Positions 8,684-17,182 of a DNA stretch of 64,000 nucleotides are shown piece by piece. The stretch is taken from contig NZ_JAIQXX010000007.1 of assembly GCF_021887715.1 (NCBI RefSeq), positions 96,942 through 160,941 of the forward strand, in the 5' to 3' direction. How positions within the stretch are numbered: the first letter of the stretch is position 1; every line of letters begins with the position of its first letter. This DNA is from Winogradskyella immobilis. GTDB lineage: Bacteria > Bacteroidota > Bacteroidia > Flavobacteriales > Flavobacteriaceae. Under the pieces are notes generated by a model that saw only the letters and a program-made list of their open reading frames with translations, made no database searches and was not told the origin of the DNA. The position numbers and the translations under genes are program-made.

Positions 8684-10090
8684 ATGAAGCAAATAATAAT
8701 CATATGCAGCATAGCATTTTTAATCGTATCGTGTTCGTCAAATGCTCAGGATATTATAGGGGATTGGACGGGAGAAGTGAGAGGCGATAACATTGCATTA
8801 CCTATTAATTTTCATATTTCTAAAACAGATGGAAATTATAGTAGTACGATAGATTTTTTGAGTCAAAAAGTTATGGGTTTTAAAACATCCAGTACAACTT
8901 TTAATGACAATAGATTACTAATTACTATTGAAGGTCAAGGCATTGTATTTGATGGCAAATTAAAAGATGGTATCCTATCGGGTAGTTATACACAAAGAAC
9001 AAACCGTCTATCTTTTAAACTTTCACGATTACTAATAAAAGAAACAACTAAAAAAGTACGTCCTCAAGATCCAAAAAAACCATATCCGTATTCTTCAGAA
9101 GAAGTACGTTTTACAAACTCAAAAGCAAATCATATAAAATTGGCAGGAACACTTACCTTTCCAAAAGATATTAAAAACCCACCTGTAGCGATATTAATTA
9201 CGGGTACGGGTGCGCAAAATAGGGATGAAGAAATTTTTAATCATCGGCCGTTTTTAGTACTATCAGATTATCTTACCCGTAAGGGTATTGCCGTTTTGCG
9301 GTATGATGACCGCGGTGTAGGGCAAAGTGAAGGAACTTTAAAAGATACTAATTCTGAAGATTTAGCGACAGACGTTGAAGCAGCAATACGGTATCTAAAA
9401 ACCAGAACGGATATAAGTCCTCAAAAGATTGGGTTAATAGGTCATAGTGAAGGTGGTTTAATAGCACCTATAGTTGCTTCTAAAGATAAGAGTATAGCGT
9501 TTATTGTTTCATTAGCGGGAACTGGAGCAGACGGATTAACACTCTTACTATCTCAAGAACGTCGTCAGGCAGAACTAAGAGGTGTTTCTACTAATGAAAT
9601 CGATTTTAACGAACGTATTTTAAAACGAGCATTTACTATTGTTAAAGAAGAAAACGATTTTAGTAAAATTTCTGAATTGGTACAAAAAGATTTAGAGCTT
9701 TTTCGAAAAGAAAATGCAAATAATCCCTACATTAACTTGTTAACAGATAATGAAATTACTGGTCATACAAAAGCAGCTAGCAATCCTAAGAACATCTATT
9801 TTTTTAAAACCGACCCTAAACAGTTTTGGGAAAAAGTACAATGCCCTATACTTGCAATTAATGGTGATAAAGATTCGCAGGTGAGTTCTAAAATTCATTT
9901 AGCTGCTATAAAAGAAGCTATAGAAGAAGGAGGCAATTCAGAAACAACTATTAAAGAATTAAAAGGATTAAATCATTTGTTCCAAACTGCCAAAACAGGA
10001 AGTGTAGAAGAATATGAACAGATTGAAGAAACATTTTCGCCAAAAGCATTACTAATGATTAAAGATTGGGTTATTGCACATACAAAATAA
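8684..10090 (+). CDS. Alpha/beta hydrolase lipoprotein, full-lid paralogue
   Basis: 468 residues from the ATG at 8684, 1 bp after the preceding stop; a longer in-frame start would lie inside that gene and bury the signal peptide. The lipobox is FLIVSC. It has the same N-terminal beta domain (GDWTGEVRGDN) as its neighbour, then a hydrolase with GHSEGG (Ser about 254), INGDKD (Asp about 394) and LNHLF (His about 431). The lid between about 275 and 370 is helical and intact. Similar proteins are annotated as alpha/beta hydrolases of peptidase S9/acyl-esterase type. The substrate is unknown; the tandem arrangement indicates duplication. Confidence 0.83.
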   Translation: MKQIIIICSIAFLIVSCSSNAQDIIGDWTGEVRGDNIALPINFHISKTDGNYSSTIDFLSQKVMGFKTSSTTFNDNRLLITIEGQGIVFDGKLKDGILSGSYTQRTNRLSFKLSRLLIKETTKKVRPQDPKKPYPYSSEEVRFTNSKANHIKLAGTLTFPKDIKNPPVAILITGTGAQNRDEEIFNHRPFLVLSDYLTRKGIAVLRYDDRGVGQSEGTLKDTNSEDLATDVEAAIRYLKTRTDISPQKIGLIGHSEGGLIAPIVASKDKSIAFIVSLAGTGADGLTLLLSQERRQAELRGVSTNEIDFNERILKRAFTIVKEENDFSKISELVQKDLELFRKENANNPYINLLTDNEITGHTKAASNPKNIYFFKTDPKQFWEKVQCPILAINGDKDSQVSSKIHLAAIKEAIEEGGNSETTIKELKGLNHLFQTAKTGSVEEYEQIEETFSPKALLMIKDWVIAHTK

Positions 10091-10131
10091 ATATTGCACT
10101 TTTATCATTCTTCTTATTTAAGAAACCATAG

Positions 10132-11175
10132 ATGAAATTAACGAATACTACTTGGTTTTGGGTTTTACAGCTCTTTGGATGGGGATTATTTGTTGCTGCA
10201 CAAAGACTTAACGAGCTGTTTAATATAGAATATCCTTATAAATACTCTGTAATTCTATATAGTATAACAACACTTTTCTTCGGTGTTTTATGTACTACAT
10301 TATTACGATATTTTTTAAAAAATCAGTTATCTTTTGACCAGTATAAGAAAAGAGAAGTCATTCAAATAAGTATCGCTTATAGTGTTGCTTCTATACTACT
10401 CTCTGTATCTTTTTTTATTACAAATCCCATACGTAACCATTATGCAAACCATATTGAAAAGTTTGATAAAAACACTTTTTTAGAAAGTTTTTTCAGTTCA
10501 TTTTTAGTTATTTTCATTTGGTTATTCTTTTATTTTTTAATTAAAAATAGCAGGCGAATTAATGAAAATAAATTAGAACGTTTACAGTTAGAAACCAACT
10601 TAAAAGAAGCGCAATTGAATACTTTAAAAGGACAGATCAACCCACATTTTATGTTTAATAGCCTTAACAATATTAAAGGGTTGATACGTGAAGATGCTGA
10701 AAAATCAAGAGAAATGATTACACGTTTGTCTGAGATGTTACGGTATTCTCTAGCTAAAAACAATATCGATACCATTGCCTTAGAAAATGAGATAAAAATG
10801 GTAGAACATTATATAGCACTCTCAAAAATTCATTTAGAAGACAGACTTACATTTGAAAAAGAAGTCCCTAAACATCTTTTAGATATAAAAGTTCCGCCTA
10901 TGCTCATACAAATCCTTGTAGAAAATGCAGTAAAGCACGGAATCTCTGATTTAGAAGAAGGAGGCATTGTATCTCTAAAAGTTTTTGATACCAACAATAA
11001 TTTAGAAATAAGAGTAACCAATACAGGTACCTTAAATAATGTCAAAAACACTACAAAAATAGGAGTAAGCAATATTAAAAAAAGGTTGCGTTTACTTTAT
11101 GCTGAAAAAGCGAGATTTTCACTTTCTGAAAACAATAATCTAGTAACGGCTACAATTAAAATTCCAATCTTATGA
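10132..11175 (+). CDS. LytS/YehU-type sensor histidine kinase
   Basis: 347 residues. Four hydrophobic segments in residues 1-145 lack a recognisable sensor domain. A coiled linker leads to the His_kinase motif (QINPHFMFNSLNNIKGLI, phospho-acceptor His about 170). An ATPase domain follows with PPMLIQILVENAVKHGI and GVSNIKKRL. This is the dimeric LytS-like class that pairs with LytTR regulators. It overlaps the response regulator by 4 bp (ATGA), so the two are translationally coupled. Placement directly after the hydrolase pair (41 bp) suggests that it may belong to the same transcript. Confidence 0.9.
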   Translation: MKLTNTTWFWVLQLFGWGLFVAAQRLNELFNIEYPYKYSVILYSITTLFFGVLCTTLLRYFLKNQLSFDQYKKREVIQISIAYSVASILLSVSFFITNPIRNHYANHIEKFDKNTFLESFFSSFLVIFIWLFFYFLIKNSRRINENKLERLQLETNLKEAQLNTLKGQINPHFMFNSLNNIKGLIREDAEKSREMITRLSEMLRYSLAKNNIDTIALENEIKMVEHYIALSKIHLEDRLTFEKEVPKHLLDIKVPPMLIQILVENAVKHGISDLEEGGIVSLKVFDTNNNLEIRVTNTGTLNNVKNTTKIGVSNIKKRLRLLYAEKARFSLSENNNLVTATIKIPIL

Positions 11176-11897
11176 AAAAAATGACCGCTGTTATCGTTGA
11201 AGATTCCCGTTTGGCTAGAAATGAGCTCAAAGAACTCATAAGCGAATATTCACAAATTGAAATCATTGGAGAAGCTGAAAATGTTAATAAGGCATATCAA
11301 TTGATGACGAGTACATTTCCTCAATTATTATTTTTAGATATCAATATGCCTAGAAAAAACGGTTTTGAACTTCTAGAAATGTTAGATGAAATCCCTATCG
11401 TTATTTTTACTACTGCCTATGATGAATACGCCATAAAAAGTTTTGAGTATAATGCCTTTGACTATTTGTTAAAACCAATAGACAGTGAACGTTTTGCAAA
11501 AACCATCAAAAAATTAACGCCTATTATAGAAAGCAAAGAAAGGCTTCATAGGAGTGATTTGTTCTCTGAAAACAGTGAGATTTTTATTAAGGATGGTGAG
11601 AATTGTTGGATGATAACTATAAAAGATATCATTTTATTCGAAATTGTCGGTAACTATACACGAGTCTATTTTAACGATAAAAAGCCATTGATTTATAAGT
11701 CACTCAACCAGATAGAAAGCAAATTACCCAAAGGATTATTTTTTAGAACCAGTCGCCAACAAATCATTAATATTAAAATGATTAAAAAAGTCATTCCTTA
11801 TTTTAAAGGAACGCTTAAAATAATTATGAATAATAATATAGAAATACAAACATCAAGACGACAATCTAAACTATTTAAAGAACACTTTGATTTTTGA
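11172..11897 (+). CDS. LytTR family response regulator
   Basis: 241 residues. The receiver domain (1-120) has the phospho-acceptor Asp at about 56 in LLFLDINMPRKNGF, a conserved TTAYDEYA switch and the KP of LLKPID. The LytTR DNA-binding domain (about 135-241) includes GNYTRVYF, FFRTSRQQIIN and the C-terminal QTSRRQSKLF. It is the cognate partner of the overlapping kinase. Targets are not shown by the sequence; the adjacent hydrolases are reasonable candidates. A strong bidirectional terminator follows. Confidence 0.92.
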   Translation: MKKMTAVIVEDSRLARNELKELISEYSQIEIIGEAENVNKAYQLMTSTFPQLLFLDINMPRKNGFELLEMLDEIPIVIFTTAYDEYAIKSFEYNAFDYLLKPIDSERFAKTIKKLTPIIESKERLHRSDLFSENSEIFIKDGENCWMITIKDIILFEIVGNYTRVYFNDKKPLIYKSLNQIESKLPKGLFFRTSRQQIINIKMIKKVIPYFKGTLKIIMNNNIEIQTSRRQSKLFKEHFDF

Positions 11898-11918
11898 AAG
11901 AACTAAGTTTAAAATAAA

Positions 11919-11957
11919 AAAACCTCAACCTATTATTAATTAAATAGTTGAGGTTTT
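11919..11957. terminator. Bidirectional intrinsic terminator
   Basis: An 11-bp perfect stem AAAACCTCAAC (11919-11929) pairs with GTTGAGGTTTT (11947-11957), with A and T tracts on the two sides. It sits between the response regulator (plus) and tRNA-Leu (minus), which converge. Confidence 0.8.
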
Positions 11958-11963
11958 GATCTG

Positions 11964-12045
11964 TACTCAAGGTGGGAATCGAACCCACACTCTCGAAAGA
12001 ACCGGATTTTGAATCCGGCGCGTCTACCAATTCCGCCACTTGAGC
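11964..12045 (-). tRNA. tRNA-Leu (anticodon CAA)
   Basis: 82 nt. On the minus strand the acceptor arm GCTCAAG pairs with CTTGAGT (one G-U at the first position). The D-arm is GTGGCGGAATTGGTAGAC. The anticodon stem CCGGA/TCCGG encloses TTCAAAA (anticodon CAA). A short variable arm follows, then the T-arm GTGGGTTCGATTCCCAC and discriminator A. The 3' CCA is not encoded. Start and end were set from acceptor-stem pairing. Confidence 0.95.
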
Positions 12046-12057
12046 AATTTCGGATTG

Positions 12058-12065
12058 CAAAAATA
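12058..12065 (-). promoter_or_regulatory. -7 box for tRNA-Leu
   Basis: TATTTTTG on the minus strand is a perfect TAnnTTTG box, 13 nt upstream of the mature tRNA 5' end. No good -33 TTTG is seen at 19 nt. Confidence 0.5.
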
Positions 12066-12110
12066 GAAAAAAATTATGAGTTGTTCCTATTAAAATAGTA
12101 AGGGTTATAG

Positions 12111-12141
12111 TTTCGGCTAGACAAATAATTTTCTAACTTTG
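12111..12141 (+). promoter_or_regulatory. Promoter of prs
   Basis: TTTC (12111-12114), 19 nt, TAACTTTG (12134-12141). The -7 box is a perfect TAnnTTTG, with one mismatch in the -33 box at the consensus spacing. It ends 37 bp before the prs ATG. Confidence 0.65.
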
Positions 12142-12178
12142 AGGCCTATAAAAAACACATCTAACAACAACACAACTC

Positions 12179-13120
12179 ATGCTTAACGAAACAACAGAAG
12201 CCAAAATATTTACATGTACACAGAGTAAAGATTTAGCCAACCATATAGCTGCCGCTTATGGTGTTAAACTCGGTAATGTTATTACCTCAACGTATAGCGA
12301 TGGAGAATTTCAACCTTCATATGAAGAATCTATTAGAGGCACACGTATTTTTATTATTGGCTCTACAAATCCTGGTCCAGAAAATTTAATGGAAATGCTT
12401 TTAATGATCGATGCTGCTAAACGTGCTTCTGCAAGACATATCACAGCTGTATTACCTTATTTTGGCTGGGCAAGGCAAGATCGTAAAGATAAACCTAGAG
12501 TACCTATCGCTGCTAAATTAGTAGCTAAGATGTTAGAGGCTGCTGGTGCGACTCGGATTATTACTATGGATTTACATGCCGATCAAATACAAGGCTTTTT
12601 TGAAAAACCAGTAGATCATTTATTTGCTTCCACTATATTTTTACCGTATTTAAAATCGTTAAATCTAGACCATCTTACTATTGCTTCTCCAGATATGGGA
12701 GGTTCTAAACGTGCATATGCGTATTCAAAAGCGCTAGAAAGTGATGTTGTTATTTGCTATAAGCAGCGCGCTAAAGCCAATGTTATTTCTCATATGGAAT
12801 TAATCGGTGATGTTACTGGTAAAAATGTCGTTTTAGTTGATGATATGGTTGATACAGCAGGCACATTGACTAAAGCTGCAGATTTAATGATGGAACGTGG
12901 TGCTCTTAGCGTAAGAGCCATTTGTACGCACCCAATATTATCTGGCAATGCGTATGAGCGTCTTGAAAACTCTAAACTCGAAGAACTTATAGTCACAGAT
13001 TCTATTCCTCTTAAACAAGAGAGTAAAAAAATTAGAGTGCTTAGCTGTGCAAATCTATTTGCCGAAGTGATGCAAAATGTTCATCATAACAAATCCATCA
13101 GTTCTAAATTTGTAATGTAA
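12179..13120 (+). CDS. prs: Ribose-phosphate pyrophosphokinase
   Basis: 313 residues, the normal family length. It makes PRPP from ribose 5-phosphate and ATP for nucleotide, His and Trp synthesis in the cytoplasm. Key motifs are the N-terminal SDGEFQPSYEESIRG, the ATP-site FGWARQDRKDKPR, MDLHADQIQGFF and the PRPP-binding loop VVLVDDMVDTAGTLTKAA (around residues 216-234). A consensus promoter precedes it. rplY follows after 142 bp with its own -7 box, the conserved prs-L25-pth order common in flavobacteria. Confidence 0.97.
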   Translation: MLNETTEAKIFTCTQSKDLANHIAAAYGVKLGNVITSTYSDGEFQPSYEESIRGTRIFIIGSTNPGPENLMEMLLMIDAAKRASARHITAVLPYFGWARQDRKDKPRVPIAAKLVAKMLEAAGATRIITMDLHADQIQGFFEKPVDHLFASTIFLPYLKSLNLDHLTIASPDMGGSKRAYAYSKALESDVVICYKQRAKANVISHMELIGDVTGKNVVLVDDMVDTAGTLTKAADLMMERGALSVRAICTHPILSGNAYERLENSKLEELIVTDSIPLKQESKKIRVLSCANLFAEVMQNVHHNKSISSKFVM

Positions 13121-13208
13121 ATATAGTATTCTATTTCTATATAAATACATAGATCTATATGGCTATAAAAAAACTTAAACTAGTCATCGCTTTTTCATAA
13201 TATATTAT

Positions 13209-13216
13209 TACATTTG
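13209..13216 (+). promoter_or_regulatory. -7 box before rplY
   Basis: TACATTTG is a perfect TAnnTTTG box 47 bp upstream of the rplY ATG. The -33 region is weak. Confidence 0.5.
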
Positions 13217-13262
13217 CAGCCCTCAAAATGAGGTATTTAATAATTTAAATTAAACTTTTAAA

Positions 13263-13904
13263 ATGAAATCAATTACAATTAATGGATCTCAAAGAGAAAG
13301 CGTAGGCAAAAAGTCAACAAAAGCCTTACGTAATGCTGGTCAGGTTCCTTGCGTTATATACGGAGGAGATAAGCCATTGCATTTCTCAGCACCAGAATTG
13401 GCATTCTCTAAACTTGTATACACACCAGACGCGCATACGGTTGTGATTGCCTTAGATAACGGAACGTCTCTTAATGCAATTATGCAAGACATTCAATTTC
13501 ACCCAGTAACTGATAGAATTCTACACATAGATTTCTATCAAATCTTTGATGATAAAGAAATTTCTATGAACATTCCTGTTCATATTATCGGAACATCTAA
13601 AGGTGTTTTAAACGGTGGTGTTTTAAGACGTAACCAACGTAAACTTAGAGTAAAAGCAATACCTGCTAACTTACCTGATTTTATAGAAGCAGATATTACT
13701 CCTCTTAAAATTGGCAGTAAATTATACATTACTGAACTAGCAAATGATGCTTACAAATTTTTACACCCAGATAACACGGTGGTTTGTCAAGTAAGACGAT
13801 CTAGAGCTGCTATAGTTGAAGATGAGGAAGAAGAGGAAGAAGATGCTACTACTACTGAAGAAGGAGCTACAGATGCACCAGCAGCAGAAGCGACTCAAGA
13901 ATAG
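13263..13904 (+). CDS. rplY: 50S ribosomal protein L25/general stress protein Ctc
   Basis: 213 residues, the long CTC form. The N-terminal L25 domain that binds 5S rRNA covers about 1-95 ([20 protein letters not shown], then VPCVIYGG). The C-terminal TL5/Ctc beta domain covers about 100-185. An acidic, Glu/Ala-rich tail (residues about 187-213) is typical of Bacteroidota homologues and probably disordered. A strong terminator follows at 13929, separating it from pth. Confidence 0.95.
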   Translation: MKSITINGSQRESVGKKSTKALRNAGQVPCVIYGGDKPLHFSAPELAFSKLVYTPDAHTVVIALDNGTSLNAIMQDIQFHPVTDRILHIDFYQIFDDKEISMNIPVHIIGTSKGVLNGGVLRRNQRKLRVKAIPANLPDFIEADITPLKIGSKLYITELANDAYKFLHPDNTVVCQVRRSRAAIVEDEEEEEEDATTTEEGATDAPAAEATQE

Positions 13905-13928
13905 ATAATAACTATTTAGTAAATACTC

Positions 13929-13960
13929 AAAAGCATTCTGTTATTCAGGATGCTTTTTTA
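13929..13960 (+). terminator. Intrinsic terminator after rplY
   Basis: AAAAGCATTCTG (13929-13940), loop TTATT, then CAGGATGCTTTT and a T-rich tail. The stem is 12 bp with one G-U pair. Confidence 0.85.
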
Positions 13961-13982
13961 TTTTTGAAGAAATTCTATATTT

Positions 13983-14603
13983 ATGCTTAAATGGTTTTCT
14001 CAATTATTTAATTCTAAAAAAGAAAATAGCACAGACATGAAAAAATTCTTAATTGTTGGTTTGGGCAATATTGGAGAGAAGTATAATGATACCCGACATA
14101 ATATTGGTTTTAAAGTGTTAGATCATTTTGCTAAGACTGAAGATTTTTCTTTTTCTACAGATAAATTAGGAGATATAGCTACTTATAAATTTAAAGGACG
14201 AACTTTTATTTTTTTGAAACCAAGCACCTATATGAATTTAAGCGGAAAAGCTATAAAATATTGGTTGACAAAAGAGAAAGTCTCACTAGAGAATTTATTA
14301 GTTATTACCGATGATTTAAATTTACCTTTTGGAAGTATTAGACTAAAAACAAAAGGAAGTGATGGCGGACATAATGGTTTAAAAGATATTCAAGATAAGT
14401 TACAAACCACAAAATATAATCGTTTTAGGTTTGGTATTAGTGATACCTTTTCTAAAGGAAGACAAATTGATTATGTGCTAGGCAAATGGTCTGACGAAGA
14501 ATACTCAAAACTCAATGAACGTTTAGACACCTCTATTGCATTAATTAAATCTTTTGCTCTTTCAGGGGTTAACAATACCATGAATAGTTTTAATGGAAAG
14601 TAA
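13983..14603 (+). CDS. pth: Peptidyl-tRNA hydrolase
   Basis: 206 residues from ATG 13983; an internal ATG at 14037 would give the bare catalytic domain, but short N-terminal extensions are frequent in flavobacterial Pth. It recycles tRNA by cleaving peptidyl-tRNA. Catalytic and binding motifs are visible: VGLGNIGEKYNDTRHNIGF (Asn and the essential His), LKPSTYMNLSG, ITDDLNLPFG (Asp) and GSDGGHNGLKDI. The 3' end converges on a membrane-protein gene 26 bp away. Confidence 0.95.
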   Translation: MLKWFSQLFNSKKENSTDMKKFLIVGLGNIGEKYNDTRHNIGFKVLDHFAKTEDFSFSTDKLGDIATYKFKGRTFIFLKPSTYMNLSGKAIKYWLTKEKVSLENLLVITDDLNLPFGSIRLKTKGSDGGHNGLKDIQDKLQTTKYNRFRFGISDTFSKGRQIDYVLGKWSDEEYSKLNERLDTSIALIKSFALSGVNNTMNSFNGK

Positions 14604-14629
14604 TGTGTTTGTGTAGATATTGTGTGTTT

Positions 14630-15094
14630 TTATTTCGCTTGTTTATAATTTCGTACAGTTTTAAATCCGCTATACGCCATTAACCCAACTATTAATATTT
14701 GAGCTAAATATAGAATTATTGAAACATTGTTAAACATATTGTTTGTTACATGAAGATTATGTTCAGTTGTCTCTGTTACTCCAATAAGAGAATTAATCAT
14801 TGAAATCATTCCTGCTAGAATCCAAATGCTCAATAATCCGCTTATCATAAAAACCAGATTCGCAGTTAGGTTTTTAAAATTCTGCCTTAACATTCGTATT
14901 AGGTAAACAGCAAAGAAAATCAACGTTATTATCAAAAAAATTAGATGACTATTTTCAATCACAAAATATGTGTCGTGAATATTTATATCAGTAAATGCCT
15001 CAGATTTCAGTCCATCAATTCTGAAAACCCAAAGTGTTAAAATTAGAACAAAACTTGTTGTTCCGATTAACCAAAATATTTCTTTTTTTCTCAA
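14630..15094 (-). CDS. Four-helix membrane protein, unknown
   Basis: 154 residues with four predicted membrane helices (about 8-25, 48-70, 78-103, 126-147). The loop before helix 2 carries DINIHDTYFVIENSH. This recalls the HDTYYVVAHFHYV region of haem-copper oxidase subunit I, but there are no other oxidase motifs and the protein is far too short. No close named family is recognised. It is a single gene, convergent with pth, beside a 321-bp non-coding stretch. Confidence 0.6.
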   Translation of the reverse strand: MRKKEIFWLIGTTSFVLILTLWVFRIDGLKSEAFTDINIHDTYFVIENSHLIFLIITLIFFAVYLIRMLRQNFKNLTANLVFMISGLLSIWILAGMISMINSLIGVTETTEHNLHVTNNMFNNVSIILYLAQILIVGLMAYSGFKTVRNYKQAK

Positions 15095-15348
15095 TCTTTT
15101 AATTCGGTTTTCGTTTTTTAGACATTATTCTTAACGTATTTGTGTAATATATCGTTACTGAAAAATCTCCAGGATTCTTTCCGCAGTAACCGAAAGATAG
15201 TAAATTGCAATAAATTCCGTTTAGGTATTCAGTTGCATGAATCATGCAGAGTATTCACAGTCGTTTTTCTTCGTTAATAACTTTTCACAACTTATCTGAC
15301 AAAATATTACAACTATTTTTTAATTTTATATATTTGTAGTTGAAAAAA

Positions 15349-15368
15349 AACTCTGTTGACGCAGAGTT
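15349..15368. terminator. Hairpin in the 321-bp gap before the ImmA pair
   Basis: AACTCTG (15349-15355), loop TTGACG, CAGAGTT (15362-15368). It is flanked by A8 on the left and T-rich sequence on the right, a terminator-like structure in both directions. A -7-like TATATTTG (15329-15336) lies upstream, so on the plus strand the hairpin would fall in the leader of the 15416 gene. The rest of 15095-15415 holds nothing recognisable. Confidence 0.45.
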
Positions 15369-15377
15369 CTTTTTATG

Positions 15378-15396
15378 TTCTTTGATTTAAGGTGTC
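15378..15396 (+). repeat. Left copy of inverted 19-bp repeat (putative operator)
   Basis: TTCT, 3 nt, ATTTAAGGTGTC. The reverse complement recurs at 16052-16070 (16 of 19 positions identical, 12 contiguous). This copy ends 19 bp before the ATG of the 15416 gene. Confidence 0.55.
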
Positions 15397-15415
15397 CCAA
15401 AAATCATAATTTCGT

Positions 15416-16042
15416 ATGACAAATATAGTAACAAAAATTGATTCCACAATGCGCAGTGGAAAAAGACGGCAAGTCTCCCAGGATGAATGCTTGCTAGATT
15501 TAAAAAAGGAATTACCCAGAATTTTCAAAGCTTTTAATAGAGGTGTTAAAAAATTTAATAAGGTTTCATCTATGTTTAATCCAGAATCAAAAGTTCGTTT
15601 TGATGCTTCTGTTTTAAACACTTCAATAGTTGAGAGTTTGCAAGTTGAATTTTCTAATAATTGGAAATGGGGTAATTACAAAAGGTTTATTTTAAGGTTG
15701 AATGATTATATTTTCCTAGTAAAAAAATTGAACAACAATAATATGCCAATGAATATTAAGACAAAACATGTAAACACAATTTCTAATCAATTGAGTTTGC
15801 CAATGTTTAGTAGTGACGTCTATCAGGATGATCCAATATTATTTTTTGGATACAAAGTTGATAGAATGGGGGAAATAGTATCTCCTCAAGTAGTGTACAT
15901 TGATGAAAATCAAGTTAAATGGATTGTTACTGAAAATGATGTAACAAGTACAGAAACTTTATTTAAACCTATTGCACAAAATAATACTGTAAAAGTCTCT
16001 TTAAAAGAGCAATTAGTTAGAAAAAAAGCTTCTAATGAATAA
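15416..16042 (+). CDS. Unknown protein paired with XRE/ImmA gene
   Basis: 208 residues, soluble, basic, no signal peptide. No family is recognised. A helical N-terminal half (about 20-115) ends with SNNWKWGNYKRFILRLNDY; a second part (about 125-195) looks beta-rich (DDPILFFGYKVDRMGE, VKWIVTEND). The gene is followed 50 bp later by an XRE/ImmA metallopeptidase gene on the same strand, and both are preceded by the same 12-bp core in opposite orientation. By analogy with other ImmA-type loci it could be a partner or target of the peptidase; that is inference only. Confidence 0.6.
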   Translation: MTNIVTKIDSTMRSGKRRQVSQDECLLDLKKELPRIFKAFNRGVKKFNKVSSMFNPESKVRFDASVLNTSIVESLQVEFSNNWKWGNYKRFILRLNDYIFLVKKLNNNNMPMNIKTKHVNTISNQLSLPMFSSDVYQDDPILFFGYKVDRMGEIVSPQVVYIDENQVKWIVTENDVTSTETLFKPIAQNNTVKVSLKEQLVRKKASNE

Positions 16043-16051
16043 TTAATAATC

Positions 16052-16070
16052 GACACCTTAAATTTTAGAA
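16052..16070 (-). repeat. Right copy of inverted 19-bp repeat (putative operator)
   Basis: GACACCTTAAAT, 3 nt, AGAA: the reverse complement of 15378-15396 with 16 of 19 matches. It starts 9 bp after the stop of the first gene and ends 22 bp before the ATG of the XRE/ImmA gene. Confidence 0.55.
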
Positions 16071-16092
16071 TAATTTTTGAAATTTTAAAACT

Positions 16093-17160
16093 ATGAAATT
16101 TAACCACTCACAATTTGTATTTGCTAGAGAATATAGAGGAATAGGTCAAACTGATTTATCAAAAAAAGTTAAAGGTTTATCTCAGTCTAACTTGTCAAAA
16201 TTTGAAAAAGGATTTGATGTTTTATCTGAGAATGTTATTTATGAATTAATTAGTTTTCTTAATTTTCCTATAAAATTTTTCACTAAAACTATCAACAATC
16301 ATATTGATATTGCTCATTATAGGAAAAAGTCAGGTATAACTAAAGCTGTAAAAGTACAATTAGAGTCAAATAATAAAATCATTGGTTATTTAGTAGACCA
16401 GTTAAATGATTCAGTTGATTATCCTGATTTTTCTTTAAGACCATTAGACCCTGAAGAATATACACCAGAAGAAGTAGCTAAGTTTACTAGAAAATTAATG
16501 GGTCTTGATAAGCGAGAACCTGTTATAAATATATTTAATCATCTTGAAAGTAATGGTGTCGTTGTTATAGAATTTGATGATGTAACTGACAAATTTGATG
16601 GTGTTTCATTTAAAACAGATAAAGGAAATCCAGTTATAGTTATTAATAGAAACTTTCCTAATGATAGAAAAAGATTCACTCTTGCTCATGAGTTAGGTCA
16701 TATTTTAATGCATTGTGCAGGTGATTTTCCTAATCCAACACATCGTGATGAAAAACTAAAAGAGAACGAAGCCAATCGTTTCGCCTCTGAATTTTTAATG
16801 CCTGCTTTTGGTATTCAAAACTCCTTAATTGGATTGAGTTTATATGACTTAGCTCCATTAAAAAAATATTGGCATACGTCAAAACAATCTATTATAAGAA
16901 GAGCAAAAGATTTACGAAGTATTCCTGATAATAGAGCCACTTATTTTATGATTGAATTAAGTAGAATGGGTGAACGTAAAATAGAAAAAACACTTGTAGA
17001 TATTGATAAGCCTGTCATATTTAGAAATGCTTATGAATTACATAAAAAAGAATTAAATTATTCTAATGAAGATTTGTCTAAGGCTTTCTATTTGCCTTAT
17101 GATATTCTTAAAAAGTATTTCAATTTTTCTGATAAATCTAAGCTTAGGGTTATCGTTTAG
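16093..17160 (+). CDS. XRE-family HTH + ImmA/IrrE metallopeptidase
   Basis: 355 residues. Residues 1-65 form an XRE helix-turn-helix (FAREYRGIGQTDLSKKVKG, then QSNLSKFEKG). A linker leads to an ImmA/IrrE zinc peptidase domain with the HExxH motif in FTLAHELGHILMHC (about residue 199) and ENEANRFASEFLMP supplying the third ligand region. ImmA-type proteins cleave or inactivate repressors in phages and integrative elements; fused forms are presumed self-regulating. Here it forms a two-gene unit with the unknown 15416 gene. No integrase or phage gene lies nearby, so mobility is not demonstrated. Confidence 0.85.
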   Translation: MKFNHSQFVFAREYRGIGQTDLSKKVKGLSQSNLSKFEKGFDVLSENVIYELISFLNFPIKFFTKTINNHIDIAHYRKKSGITKAVKVQLESNNKIIGYLVDQLNDSVDYPDFSLRPLDPEEYTPEEVAKFTRKLMGLDKREPVINIFNHLESNGVVVIEFDDVTDKFDGVSFKTDKGNPVIVINRNFPNDRKRFTLAHELGHILMHCAGDFPNPTHRDEKLKENEANRFASEFLMPAFGIQNSLIGLSLYDLAPLKKYWHTSKQSIIRRAKDLRSIPDNRATYFMIELSRMGERKIEKTLVDIDKPVIFRNAYELHKKELNYSNEDLSKAFYLPYDILKKYFNFSDKSKLRVIV

Positions 17161-17182
17161 CTTAAATGGCTGTCAACTTCTT

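Noticed and set aside
11875..12060. Open frame across tRNA-Leu on the minus strand
   Set aside because: It is translated tRNA; the sequence (AQVAELVDAPDSKSG) is the common false product of tRNA-Leu genes.
14630..15094. Haem-copper oxidase subunit
   Set aside because: Only one short motif matches and the protein lacks the length and the other His ligands.
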